A DNA stretch of 64,000 bases from Trichocoleus desertorum NBK24. Lineage in GTDB: Bacteria; Cyanobacteriota; Cyanobacteriia; FACHB-46. The notes under the pieces were generated by a model that saw only the letters and a program-made list of their open reading frames with translations, was not told the origin of the DNA and made no database searches. Shown in pieces: positions 1 through 6,467 of the stretch (within the stretch, counting starts at the first letter, position 1; each line of letters opens with the position of its first letter). The translations under genes were made by a program, and so were the position numbers. The stretch spans positions 963,628-1,027,627 of the forward strand of contig NZ_CP116619.1 of assembly GCF_030409055.1 (NCBI RefSeq). The letters are read 5' to 3'.

Positions 1-1
1 C

Positions 2-799
2 TCACCTGTCCTTGAAAGTAGCTCTACTCCTCCCCAGACTCTCTTGGAAGCTAAAGCATTAACTCGTCGCTTTGGAGGGCTCTGTGCCGTGGATGCGGTT
101 TCTTTTACTGTCCATCCAGGGGAGATCTTTGGCTTGATTGGGCCTAACGGTGCGGGAAAAACCACCCTATTCAACTTGATCACCGGACTCATTCCTCCCT
201 CTAGCGGTCAACTGTTGTATCAAGGTGCAGATATCTCTCGGCAGCGACCGTATCGCATTGCAGCAAAGGGAATTGCTCGCACTTTTCAGAATATCCGGCT
301 GTTTGCTGACTTGTCGGCGCTAGAAAACGTGATGATCGCGCAACACATTCATACCAAAAGCGGCCTGTTTACGGGTGTATTTGGCCTACCACTCGCTTCT
401 CAAGAAGAACGACAAACTCAGACAAAAGCCTTAGAACTGCTCAAACTAGTAGGATTGAGCGATCGCGCTACTGAAAAAGCTTGTAACTTTCCCTATGGAG
501 ACCAACGCCGCTTGGAAATTGCCCGCGCCTTGGCCCTAGAACCTCAAGTCCTGCTACTCGATGAACCTGCGGCAGGAATGAACCACAGCGAAAAACAACA
601 ATTGAGTGAATTTATCCGAGATATTCGCGCCCAATTTAACTTAACGGTACTGCTAATTGAGCATCATGTACCCTTGGTGATGGGATTGTGCGATCGCATT
701 GCTGTCCTCAATTTCGGCAAACTGATTGCCCTCGGCCAACCGAGTGAGGTGAAATCTGACCCAGCTGTGATTGAAGCTTACCTAGGAGTTGAAGCATGA
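2..799 (+). CDS. livG: Branched-chain amino acid ABC transporter ATP-binding protein LivG (5' partial)
   Basis: Cytoplasmic ATPase of a high-affinity branched-chain or neutral amino acid importer. It shows Walker A GPNGAGKT, the LivG-type signature YGDQRRLEIARAL in place of a canonical LSGGQ, Walker B LLLDEPAAGMN and an H-loop (LLIEHH). The frame is open to the left edge, and the residues before the first possible start (TTG at 44) look coding, so the true start is probably outside the window. It overlaps the next ATPase gene by 4 bp (ATGA), typical of translational coupling of livG and livF. The family is certain. The substrate (leucine, urea or neutral amino acids) cannot be decided without the binding protein and permease genes, which must lie to the left. 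Confidence 0.93.
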   Translation, partial: SPVLESSSTPPQTLLEAKALTRRFGGLCAVDAVSFTVHPGEIFGLIGPNGAGKTTLFNLITGLIPPSSGQLLYQGADISRQRPYRIAAKGIARTFQNIRLFADLSALENVMIAQHIHTKSGLFTGVFGLPLASQEERQTQTKALELLKLVGLSDRATEKACNFPYGDQRRLEIARALALEPQVLLLDEPAAGMNHSEKQQLSEFIRDIRAQFNLTVLLIEHHVPLVMGLCDRIAVLNFGKLIALGQPSEVKSDPAVIEAYLGVEA

Positions 800-1569
800 G
801 CCCAGCGCCTGAGCAAGCAGAACCTCAAGCCAGCCCAACTCCTAGCCAGATTTCTGCTGCATTACCGCTCTTGGAAATACGTGGTTTAAGCGTCAACTAT
901 GGCGGGATTCAAGCTTTGCAAGAAGTCAATTTGGTCGTGAATCTAGGCGAAGTGGTGACGCTGATTGGCGCTAACGGAGCTGGCAAAACCACCACACTCC
1001 GCACCATCTCCCGCATCCTCAATCCTCGCCACGGGCAAATTGTCTATGCTGGGCGAGACATCACCCGTCGCAAAGCGCATGAAGTCGTGGCACTGGGAAT
1101 GGCTCACTGCCCCGAAGGTCGCCGAGTTTTAGCCAAGCAAACCATCCTCGATAATTTAGAGCTAGGCGCTTATGTCCGCTCCAATATGGCGGCAGTTAAG
1201 CAAGACATCGAGCAGCAATTTCAACTCTTTCCACGCTTGGCCGAACGTCGGCATCAACTGGCAGGTACGCTCAGCGGCGGTGAACAACAAATGCTGGCGA
1301 TCGCGCGGGCTTTGATGAGTCGGCCCAAGTTGTTGCTATTAGACGAACCGAGTTTAGGCTTAGCTCCCGCGATCGTCCGAGAGATCTTCACTATTATCGA
1401 GAATCTTCGCACTACTGGCGTCACGATTTTATTAGTCGAGCAAAACGCCCACCTCGCCCTCCAAGCCGCCGATCGCGGTTATGTGTTAGAAGCAGGCCAA
1501 ATCACCCTAGCTGGGCCTGCCAAAGACCTGCTGCAAGACGATCGGGTCAAGCAAGCTTATTTGGGTTAA
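796..1569 (+). CDS. livF: Branched-chain amino acid ABC transporter ATP-binding protein LivF
   Basis: Second ATPase of the Liv-type importer, pairing with LivG on the cytoplasmic face of the permease. It has Walker A GANGAGKTTT, signature LSGGEQQMLAIARAL, Walker B LLLDEPSLGLAP and a terminal LVEQNA H-loop region, at the usual LivF length (257 aa). The first 25 or so residues are a Pro/Ala/Gln-rich extension before the ABC core (LLEIRGLSVNYGG). The ATG overlaps the livG stop, so the two form one transcription unit. Nothing downstream belongs obviously to the transporter. Confidence 0.93.
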   Translation: MSPAPEQAEPQASPTPSQISAALPLLEIRGLSVNYGGIQALQEVNLVVNLGEVVTLIGANGAGKTTTLRTISRILNPRHGQIVYAGRDITRRKAHEVVALGMAHCPEGRRVLAKQTILDNLELGAYVRSNMAAVKQDIEQQFQLFPRLAERRHQLAGTLSGGEQQMLAIARALMSRPKLLLLDEPSLGLAPAIVREIFTIIENLRTTGVTILLVEQNAHLALQAADRGYVLEAGQITLAGPAKDLLQDDRVKQAYLG

Positions 1570-1633
1570 TTCAGGGTGTTAATTCGGGGCTAACTCGATT
1601 ACTGCTGCTTCTGCGTCCTCCAGTTCAACTCTC

Positions 1634-2110
1634 ATGCGATCGCTAGACTTCTTTGTGTTGAATCGTCCTGCCGCTCTCTTGCCTAAATTTATCCTGCCCC
1701 TAGCCACAGTCCTTCTCACTAGCCTTCTGGTTCCAGTTGTGGCTGAGGCGCGTAGCCAGCTTTATAAACCGCCCTCGTTGCAGTTCGATCGCTCCATCTC
1801 CGAGCAGCTTTCTAACCGAGACATTCCAACTGGACAAGGCGGTTTTGCCAAAGACTATGTGATTACCTGCAACGCTGGCGATCGCCTGACGATCACTGTA
1901 ACTTCAACGGACTTTGACCCAATGGTGGCGGTGATTGCACCCGATGGCTCTACCCTGGCCGAGAATGACGACGGCGAAGATGGCACGACTAACGCTGCTC
2001 TTTCCTTGACCATTCCCCAAAGCGATCGCTATACGATCCGAGTGCAAAATTTTGGTCAGAGCACAGGCGGCAACTTTCAGCTTCAGGTAAATCGCCTCCC
2101 CGCTCTCTAA
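1634..2110 (+). CDS. Secreted PPC-domain protein
   Basis: A 158-aa protein with an N-terminal signal peptide: a basic start, a hydrophobic stretch around residues 15-38, then VAEARS as the likely cleavage region. The mature part is a single bacterial pre-peptidase C-terminal (PPC) beta-sandwich, seen in the pattern ITCNAGDRLTITVTSTDFDP, MVAVIAPDGS, LAENDDG and YTIRVQNFG. PPC domains accompany secreted proteases and other exported proteins; here the domain stands alone, with no catalytic module. It lies 64 bp after livF on the same strand, but the gap makes co-transcription uncertain. The exact role is unknown. Confidence 0.75.
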   Translation: MRSLDFFVLNRPAALLPKFILPLATVLLTSLLVPVVAEARSQLYKPPSLQFDRSISEQLSNRDIPTGQGGFAKDYVITCNAGDRLTITVTSTDFDPMVAVIAPDGSTLAENDDGEDGTTNAALSLTIPQSDRYTIRVQNFGQSTGGNFQLQVNRLPAL

Positions 2111-2208
2111 ACCCCTTAAAACGTTAAAGAAAAAATTTTTGCTTTACCTCTTGCCACAGTTAGATAGATTTGTTAATTTAATAAAGCGCCGAAAACAAAG
2201 CGCCCCTC

Positions 2209-2281
<73 letters not shown>

Positions 2282-2285
2282 TATC

Positions 2286-2290
2286 ACAAA
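2286..2290. repeat. CAST target-site duplication, tRNA side (ACAAA)
   Basis: ACAAA directly precedes the TGTACA terminus at 2291. An identical ACAAA (41584-41588) directly follows the other terminus at 41583. A 5-bp duplication is what Tn7-like TnsB transposition leaves. Confidence 0.85.
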
Positions 2291-2411
2291 TGTACATTAA
2301 CAAGTTGCCTGTCATCGTTAACGCAATGTTGTCTTCTTAACAATTTGATTGTCATCATTATTAAATTGATGTCATCAAAGCCGATAAAACTACCGTTAAC
2401 AAATTATTGTC
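2291..2411. repeat. CAST CRISPR-side terminal region with TnsB sites
   Basis: The terminus TGTACATTAACAAG begins at 2291. Five related sites follow at 2291-2313, 2317-2333, 2336-2353, 2357-2373 and 2395-2411, each resembling TTAACAAnTTnnnTGTC and several followed by ATC or TTC. These are the expected TnsB binding sites. The region is AT-rich and holds no gene. I avoid calling it left or right end, because published naming differs between elements. Confidence 0.88.
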
Positions 2412-2442
2412 GTTGACTTGCCCTTGCTTTTCGAGGGCGAGT

Positions 2443-2472
2443 TTTTCAGTCCTCTGCTCCTTTCAACCCACC
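2443..2472 (-). CRISPR. Homing (delocalised) crRNA unit targeting tRNA-Phe
   Basis: Read on the minus strand, a truncated repeat GGTGGGTTGAAAG (2472-2460), identical to the 3' end of the array repeats, is followed by spacer GAGCAGAGGACTGAAAA (2459-2443). These 17 nt are identical to tRNA-Phe at 2230-2246, directly 3' of GTA, a PAM fitting the GTN preference of Cas12k. Beyond 17 nt the match ends. V-K elements are known to home to tRNA genes with such a separate short crRNA outside the regular array. A decayed full repeat may lie between this unit and the array, around 2506-2541 (AGCTCTAGAAGGTGGTTGC at 2520-2538). Confidence 0.9.
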
Positions 2473-2573
2473 TAAAACTAGCACTTTTCTAGCTTGGTTG
2501 TCGTTTGATACTGTGCCCTAGCTCTAGAAGGTGGTTGCGGATCTATTGATGTCTAGGCCCTTGCTACAGTTGA

Positions 2574-2907
2574 TTTTCAACCCGCCATAGCTCTGGAGGA
2601 CGATCGCAACGGCAGGTTCTTCTGAGGCAAATTCCAGAGTACCTAGACTTTTAACCCGCCATGGCTCTGGAGGGCGATCGCAACCATCTCAGAGATAAAT
2701 TAGAAGCTAGGGGGGTCGATGACTTTCAACCCACCATGGCTCTGGAGGGCGATCGCAACTTCTCTAGGTCGTACTTCTGGAGCAGCCGTCTCATGCTTTC
2801 AACCCACCATGGCTCTGGAGGGCGATCGCAACTTGCCATTTCCTGACATGCCCAACCTACCTGATGCCTGCTTTCAACCCACCATGGCTCTGGAGGGCGA
2901 TCGCAAC
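2574..2907 (-). CRISPR. Type V-K CRISPR array, 5 repeats and 4 spacers
   Basis: Repeats of 37 bp lie at 2574-2610, 2648-2684, 2723-2759, 2796-2832 and 2871-2907. On the minus strand they begin GTTGCGATCGCCCTCC and end GGTGGGTTGAAAG. Spacers are 37, 38, 36 and 38 bp. The three copies nearest cas12k are identical. The copies at 2648 and 2574 diverge (CCGCC for CCACC; the last also has ATAGCT and GGACGATC), as expected of the leader-distal end, so the leader is on the cas12k side and transcription runs leftward. The repeat contains the HIP1 palindrome GCGATCGC. Its GGTGGGTT pairs with AACCCATC at the 3' end of the tracrRNA. Spacer targets are unknown. Confidence 0.95.
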
Positions 2908-2959
2908 TCGATGCACCTCAAGGCTAGACTCCGGTAGACTTTCAAAGTAACTTTTGGCA

Positions 2960-3012
2960 AACCTAGCTTAAAGACATATTCTCCTTGAAGAGATATATCT
3001 TTGAGCTAGGTT
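2960..3012. promoter_or_regulatory. Long inverted repeat in the array leader
   Basis: AACCTAGCTTAAAGA (2960-2974) is the near-perfect reverse complement of TCTTTGAGCTAGGTT (2998-3012), and ATAT-rich pairing continues inward to a short loop near 2981-2989. The stem has about 20 pairs with one mismatch and G-U pairs. It lies between the tracrRNA and the first repeat. A related motif TTTTGGCAAACCT occurs on both sides (2952-2964 and 3048-3060), and its inverse TTTGCCAAAA at 3086-3095. It could separate tracrRNA from pre-crRNA, by termination or processing, or be an operator. No T-run clearly marks it as a terminator. Confidence 0.6.
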
Positions 3013-3103
3013 CAAGTCTTGAAAGTCAATCCAGAGACAACTTTCAGTTTTGGCAAACCTCCTAGGAATATTGACCCCGATTGGCTTTGCCAAAAACAAT
3101 CAA

Positions 3104-3325
3104 GATGGGTTCCTCCTTGGTCGGAGGTGATTCAGTAGCCACCACTGCGGTAAACCCGCGCCCTTATTGCTGGGGGCGCACCTAATTCCTGTTCCTAAGG
3201 AACAGCAGCTTCGGGGTGAGCAGCTACCAGGGTCAGAAAGCAAGACTATCTTCCGATAGTCAAACTAACCCACACTTTCACAGTTCAGCGGCTTTATGCA
3301 AGCATGGACTGCGGCGCTATTTTAA
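3104..3325 (-). ncRNA. tracrRNA: V-K tracrRNA
   Basis: Between cas12k and the array, the minus strand carries blocks characteristic of V-K tracrRNAs: AATAGCGCCGC near the 5' end, then GGGTTAGTTTGAC, CTTGCTTTCTGACCCTGG, TAGCTGCTCACCC, GGTGCGCCCCCAGCAATAAG and GGTGGCTACTGAATCACC, ending in AACCCATC. The last block is complementary to the repeat end GGTGGGTT, allowing one G-U pair. Internal hairpins are visible (GACTATCGGAAGATAGTC; CTGTTCCTTAGGAACAG). Order and strand, cas12k then tracrRNA then array, match known elements. Ends are estimated from conserved blocks and could shift by 10-20 nt. Confidence 0.92.
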
Positions 3326-3357
3326 TGACTATTCTATTATCTAGGTTCTGATTTGGT

Positions 3358-5298
3358 TTAGTTTTTGTGGCTCAAGCGAGAATGATAGGCTGCGATCGCC
3401 AGTTCCTTGGCTTGTTCTGGAGGACTACCTCGAATCGATTGCTTCTCTTCTTCAATTAAGATCCCAACCTGAGCTGCTTGAATTTGAATGTTAGCGATAA
3501 GTCTCGCATAACTCCAGCGATGAACTTTAGAACGGTATTCTTTTGCGTATGCTTTTTGAGCTTCGATGAGTTCTGGACATTTTTGTTCAGCTTTGGCCTG
3601 AATTTCGCTTTGGATGGCTTCTCGAAGATTCTCAAGTTTGGGAAGGACAATACTGCGAGCTCGGTAAGTTTCAGCTAATCCAACAATTGCTTTAGCTAGC
3701 AGTCGATCAATGTACTGTCCCAGCTCAGATTCTGAAAATCGGATAGGTGCCCCCTGCCTCTGAGCGCTCTGACGTTTATGAGCATTTTGGTGTTGCTGTT
3801 GTCGTTGGCGATTAAGCAACTTGTAGTCATCGCCTAATAACTGACGAGTACTCCGATAAGCCAAAGCTTTATTGGTAAGCGCATCGACTACGGCAATGGT
3901 AGCTGGCCTTTCTAACCCCATGCTCACGCCTACTAAAACGTGGGGTTGACTTTGATAAAGAGGTCGGCTAGGCCGTGGGAAATCACTGTTGATGCGAGCT
4001 AAGGTAGACTGTCTACGTTTTAGAAAAGCTTGTTGTTGTTCATTTAAGCCACCTTTTTCCTTGGTTTTACTCATCTGTTGAGCAATCTCGGTTGCTTTCT
4101 CGGTGCGAACCTTTTGGGTGCCTTCGGCAGTCCAGAGGCGAGTGTCAACCGTGCAATAAAGCGTTAAATGATGGGTATTCCAAGGGGGAGCCTGTTCCTT
4201 GCCTTCTTGCCAAGCAATGCGGCCACTGCGGAGGGTAAACAAACTGCTAGAGTGCTGGTTTTTGTGGCTGCGCTTAAGCTGCTGGTCTTCTAGAAAGCGT
4301 TGGAACCAGTGAAGATGGCGGCGATCGCAATAAATCTGAAATGTATGCTCACTTAGGCCATTGAACTTGACGCAGATACGCCCTTTGTCGTTTTTAAACC
4401 AAGTCAGATCCTCGTTGGTTTCGTAGGTTACTGGAAAGGGAAGCACACTAGATTTTCGCAGGAGGGCATCTTGCCAGGATCTTGCTTCTGTTTCGTCCTC
4501 AGGGTCCTTTGTTGAAGCAACTTCCAGTGTTTCCATCCAGACCTCATCGGTTAACTCTCTCCCTTGGGGCCTCCGCCCTGCTAGCTGCTTGGTTAACCGT
4601 TCAATTTGAATAGCAAGTTTGCGGCGCTTTTTCGCAAATTTCTCTGGATCTTTCTCGCGATCGCGAACCTTGCAGCCGTTTTTGAGTAAGTAGCAGATAA
4701 AAGCTCGTTGGAGAGTATCTTCTGTTTCTCGATATGCCTCAAATAATGCATTCGCTAGGTTTGGTTTTTCATCCTGAGTGTTAGTTGGTTTTGTCTGAGC
4801 TTTTCCGGAGCGCTTTTTGCTGCGTTTACTTTTAGGTTCCAAGCTATCAGTTAGGCCAGGCTGCTCGGAGGTGTGGGCTAAAAGTTCTCTTGCTTTAGTA
4901 CGCAAAGTCTCTAAGTTACAACCGCAACTCTCTAGCAATTCAGCATCGCTCTTTAACATCTCGAACCACCTGACTTTTCCGTCTAGTTGACGTTGCAAGC
5001 GCTTCTGAATGGCAAACCAAGCCTTGTAAATGTAGTCAACGATGGCGATCGCGCTCATATAGAAGCGGGCAGGTTGACCTGTAAAGCGAGGATCAGACCT
5101 GAGCACCTGACACATTTGCTTGACGGTGCCTGCGGGCAGCTTACCTTTTTGTTGCCAGGTTTCAAATTCAGCGTGCTGGTTTACCCGTAGCAATAACTCG
5201 TTAATGAGGGGCGTATTTAGTTCCGCCATCAACGTCCACAGTTGTTGGCGAGTAGGTTCATTAACAATCAAGCGGCACTGAATTGTGATTTGGCTCAT
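3358..5298 (-). CDS. cas12k: Cas12k, nuclease-dead RNA-guided targeting effector
   Basis: A 646-aa protein close in length and sequence to characterised Cas12k proteins of about 640 aa. It starts MSQITIQCRLIVNEPTRQQL and has the family blocks QQKGKLP, RFTGQPARFYMSAI, YLLKNGCKVRDREKD and NQHSSSLFTLRSGR. The C-terminal RuvC-like region begins near residue 455 (HVLVGVSMGLERPATIAVVDA) and lacks RuvC catalytic acids: the second motif reads VLPKL near 551-555, without the Glu of active Cas12. A Lys/Arg-rich linker at about 155-170 is variable in the family. It binds crRNA-tracrRNA and a GTN-flanked target and recruits TnsC, TniQ and TnsB without cutting. It is transcribed toward tracrRNA and array and is divergent from cvkR across a palindromic operator. 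Confidence 0.97.
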   Translation of the reverse strand: MSQITIQCRLIVNEPTRQQLWTLMAELNTPLINELLLRVNQHAEFETWQQKGKLPAGTVKQMCQVLRSDPRFTGQPARFYMSAIAIVDYIYKAWFAIQKRLQRQLDGKVRWFEMLKSDAELLESCGCNLETLRTKARELLAHTSEQPGLTDSLEPKSKRSKKRSGKAQTKPTNTQDEKPNLANALFEAYRETEDTLQRAFICYLLKNGCKVRDREKDPEKFAKKRRKLAIQIERLTKQLAGRRPQGRELTDEVWMETLEVASTKDPEDETEARSWQDALLRKSSVLPFPVTYETNEDLTWFKNDKGRICVKFNGLSEHTFQIYCDRRHLHWFQRFLEDQQLKRSHKNQHSSSLFTLRSGRIAWQEGKEQAPPWNTHHLTLYCTVDTRLWTAEGTQKVRTEKATEIAQQMSKTKEKGGLNEQQQAFLKRRQSTLARINSDFPRPSRPLYQSQPHVLVGVSMGLERPATIAVVDALTNKALAYRSTRQLLGDDYKLLNRQRQQQHQNAHKRQSAQRQGAPIRFSESELGQYIDRLLAKAIVGLAETYRARSIVLPKLENLREAIQSEIQAKAEQKCPELIEAQKAYAKEYRSKVHRWSYARLIANIQIQAAQVGILIEEEKQSIRGSPPEQAKELAIAAYHSRLSHKN

Positions 5299-5314
5299 GC
5301 TGACGCTTGCTTAA

Positions 5315-5343
5315 ACATTTGTGTTTCTATTAAACACAAATGT
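5315..5343. promoter_or_regulatory. Palindromic operator between cas12k and cvkR
   Basis: ACATTTGTGTTT (5315-5326) and AAACACAAATGT (5332-5343) form a perfect 12-bp inverted repeat with a 5-bp spacer in the 76-bp gap between the two divergent genes. Its size, symmetry and position suit a MerR-family dimer. CvkR regulators of V-K systems are known to repress cas12k from this gap and to act on their own promoter, so it is inferred to be the CvkR site. Confidence 0.8.
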
Positions 5344-5374
5344 ACAATAACATGCTTTTGTAGAATTAATACTT

Positions 5375-5839
5375 ATGCAGGAACGATTTTTTACGAGCAA
5401 GCAAGCCTCTGAGATTACGGGCTGTACACTGCGTCAGTTGCAGTATTGGCGGGAAAAAGAAGTTGTTGTCCCAACCATTAGTGGTACTGGGACGGGACGA
5501 AGTATTTATTACGCTGAGAACGATTTGGTAGCCTTGGCTGTAATGGAATACTTGTTGGGCTTGGGGTTTAACTTTGAGCTGTGTCGCGAAAAGCTAAAAG
5601 AACTGCAAAAAGAGGAGCAGGGCTTTTTCTCTAGCCCTCTCACGGAAGCTCCGATGTCTCGCTATATGCTGTGGCGACCTGAGCCCCATGTTGGCTTGAA
5701 GTTAGGGAAGTACAACCTAGATTTAGCCCTAAAAATGCTGGAAAAGGGGCAACCTGTGGTCCCGTTCTGGTTGGATTTAATTCAGCAAGAGCTGGTAGAA
5801 GCGATGCAAAAACTGGGCTCCGGACTGTTTGCAAGTTAA
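5375..5839 (+). CDS. cvkR: MerR-type repressor of the V-K system (CvkR)
   Basis: A 154-aa protein with an N-terminal MerR winged helix-turn-helix: FTSKQASEITGCTLRQLQYWREKEVV, then a wing with GRSIYYAENDLVALAVMEYL. A helical segment and a short C-terminal domain follow, without an obvious metal- or drug-binding region. It is divergent from cas12k, the standard place of CvkR, which represses cas12k in the studied V-K systems. The start at 5375 leaves the first HTH helix near residue 8 and the operator 32 bp upstream. It reads away from the Cas genes into the cargo, and the next gene is 628 bp away, so it is probably transcribed alone. Confidence 0.9.
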   Translation: MQERFFTSKQASEITGCTLRQLQYWREKEVVVPTISGTGTGRSIYYAENDLVALAVMEYLLGLGFNFELCREKLKELQKEEQGFFSSPLTEAPMSRYMLWRPEPHVGLKLGKYNLDLALKMLEKGQPVVPFWLDLIQQELVEAMQKLGSGLFAS

Positions 5840-5915
5840 ACGCTAGTTGCTTGATTAAGGTAAGTGGCAGACTCAAGAATTAGCTGCAAGTATTACAACT
5901 TTGTGCCGACCCCTA

Positions 5916-6012
5916 TTACAGCGCTTCTCGGATTGGTAAGCCACAGGGAAACTCGAGTAGTAAACTTTTAAGCTGGTAGCTGTGTGGCTTACTCAAACGG
6001 CAACCGCTGTAA
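5916..6012. ncRNA. Possible structured RNA or palindromic element (97 bp)
   Basis: Two nested perfect inverted repeats lie in the 628-bp gene-free gap 5840-6467: TTACAGCG (5916-5923) with CGCTGTAA (6005-6012), and GTAAGCCACA (5936-5945) with TGTGGCTTAC (5983-5992). Together they fold into one extended hairpin with an internal loop. It could be a small RNA, a cargo-associated regulatory RNA or a tiny non-autonomous repeat. A smaller palindrome (AGTCTA-GTCAT-TAGACT) lies further right near 6168-6184. I see no convincing open reading frame in this gap. Confidence 0.45.
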
Positions 6013-6467
6013 GATACTAAAAACATTTAGAGTACTCGTCGCCATCTCCAGTGCAATATGGCTGATCTAGTGGTGAAGGCTAAAGCGGCTAACCTATGTG
6101 ATCGCTTCAGTACAAGTAGTTCCAACTACTAACGTACAAAATTGAAGCTATCAACTTCCGGTCAGGTAGTCTAGTCATTAGACTGGTGATTGTAAGGGAT
6201 GTGAATACCTCAACCTCGTGTTCTCGTCATCACCTTTTGCACCGGGAAAATGCTCTAAGCCAACAAGCTTTATGCCGGGTTTCTCGGGAGTACAACATAC
6301 ATCTGATGGCTTTATAAGTCGAGAAAGTTAGAGGTGTTCTCTAAAAATAAGCAGTTTACACCACTCAAGGGATTTCTAATTGCCCCTTCATAAGATTATA
6401 AGTACGTTGCTTCCTCCAGCTAGAAGGGGCAAGATAGGTCTAGATAGCCCTCCAATGGGATATTAAG

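Noticed and set aside
2661-2937. Overlapping plus-strand frames encoding repeated ALEGDRN peptides
   Set aside because: They are translations of the CRISPR repeats and spacers and have no protein features.
6160-6250. tRNA-like fold in the gap before hsdR (D-arm-like AGTCTA-TAGACT, flanks CCGGT and ACCGG)
   Set aside because: No acceptable T-arm or anticodon stem could be drawn; only the small palindrome is real.
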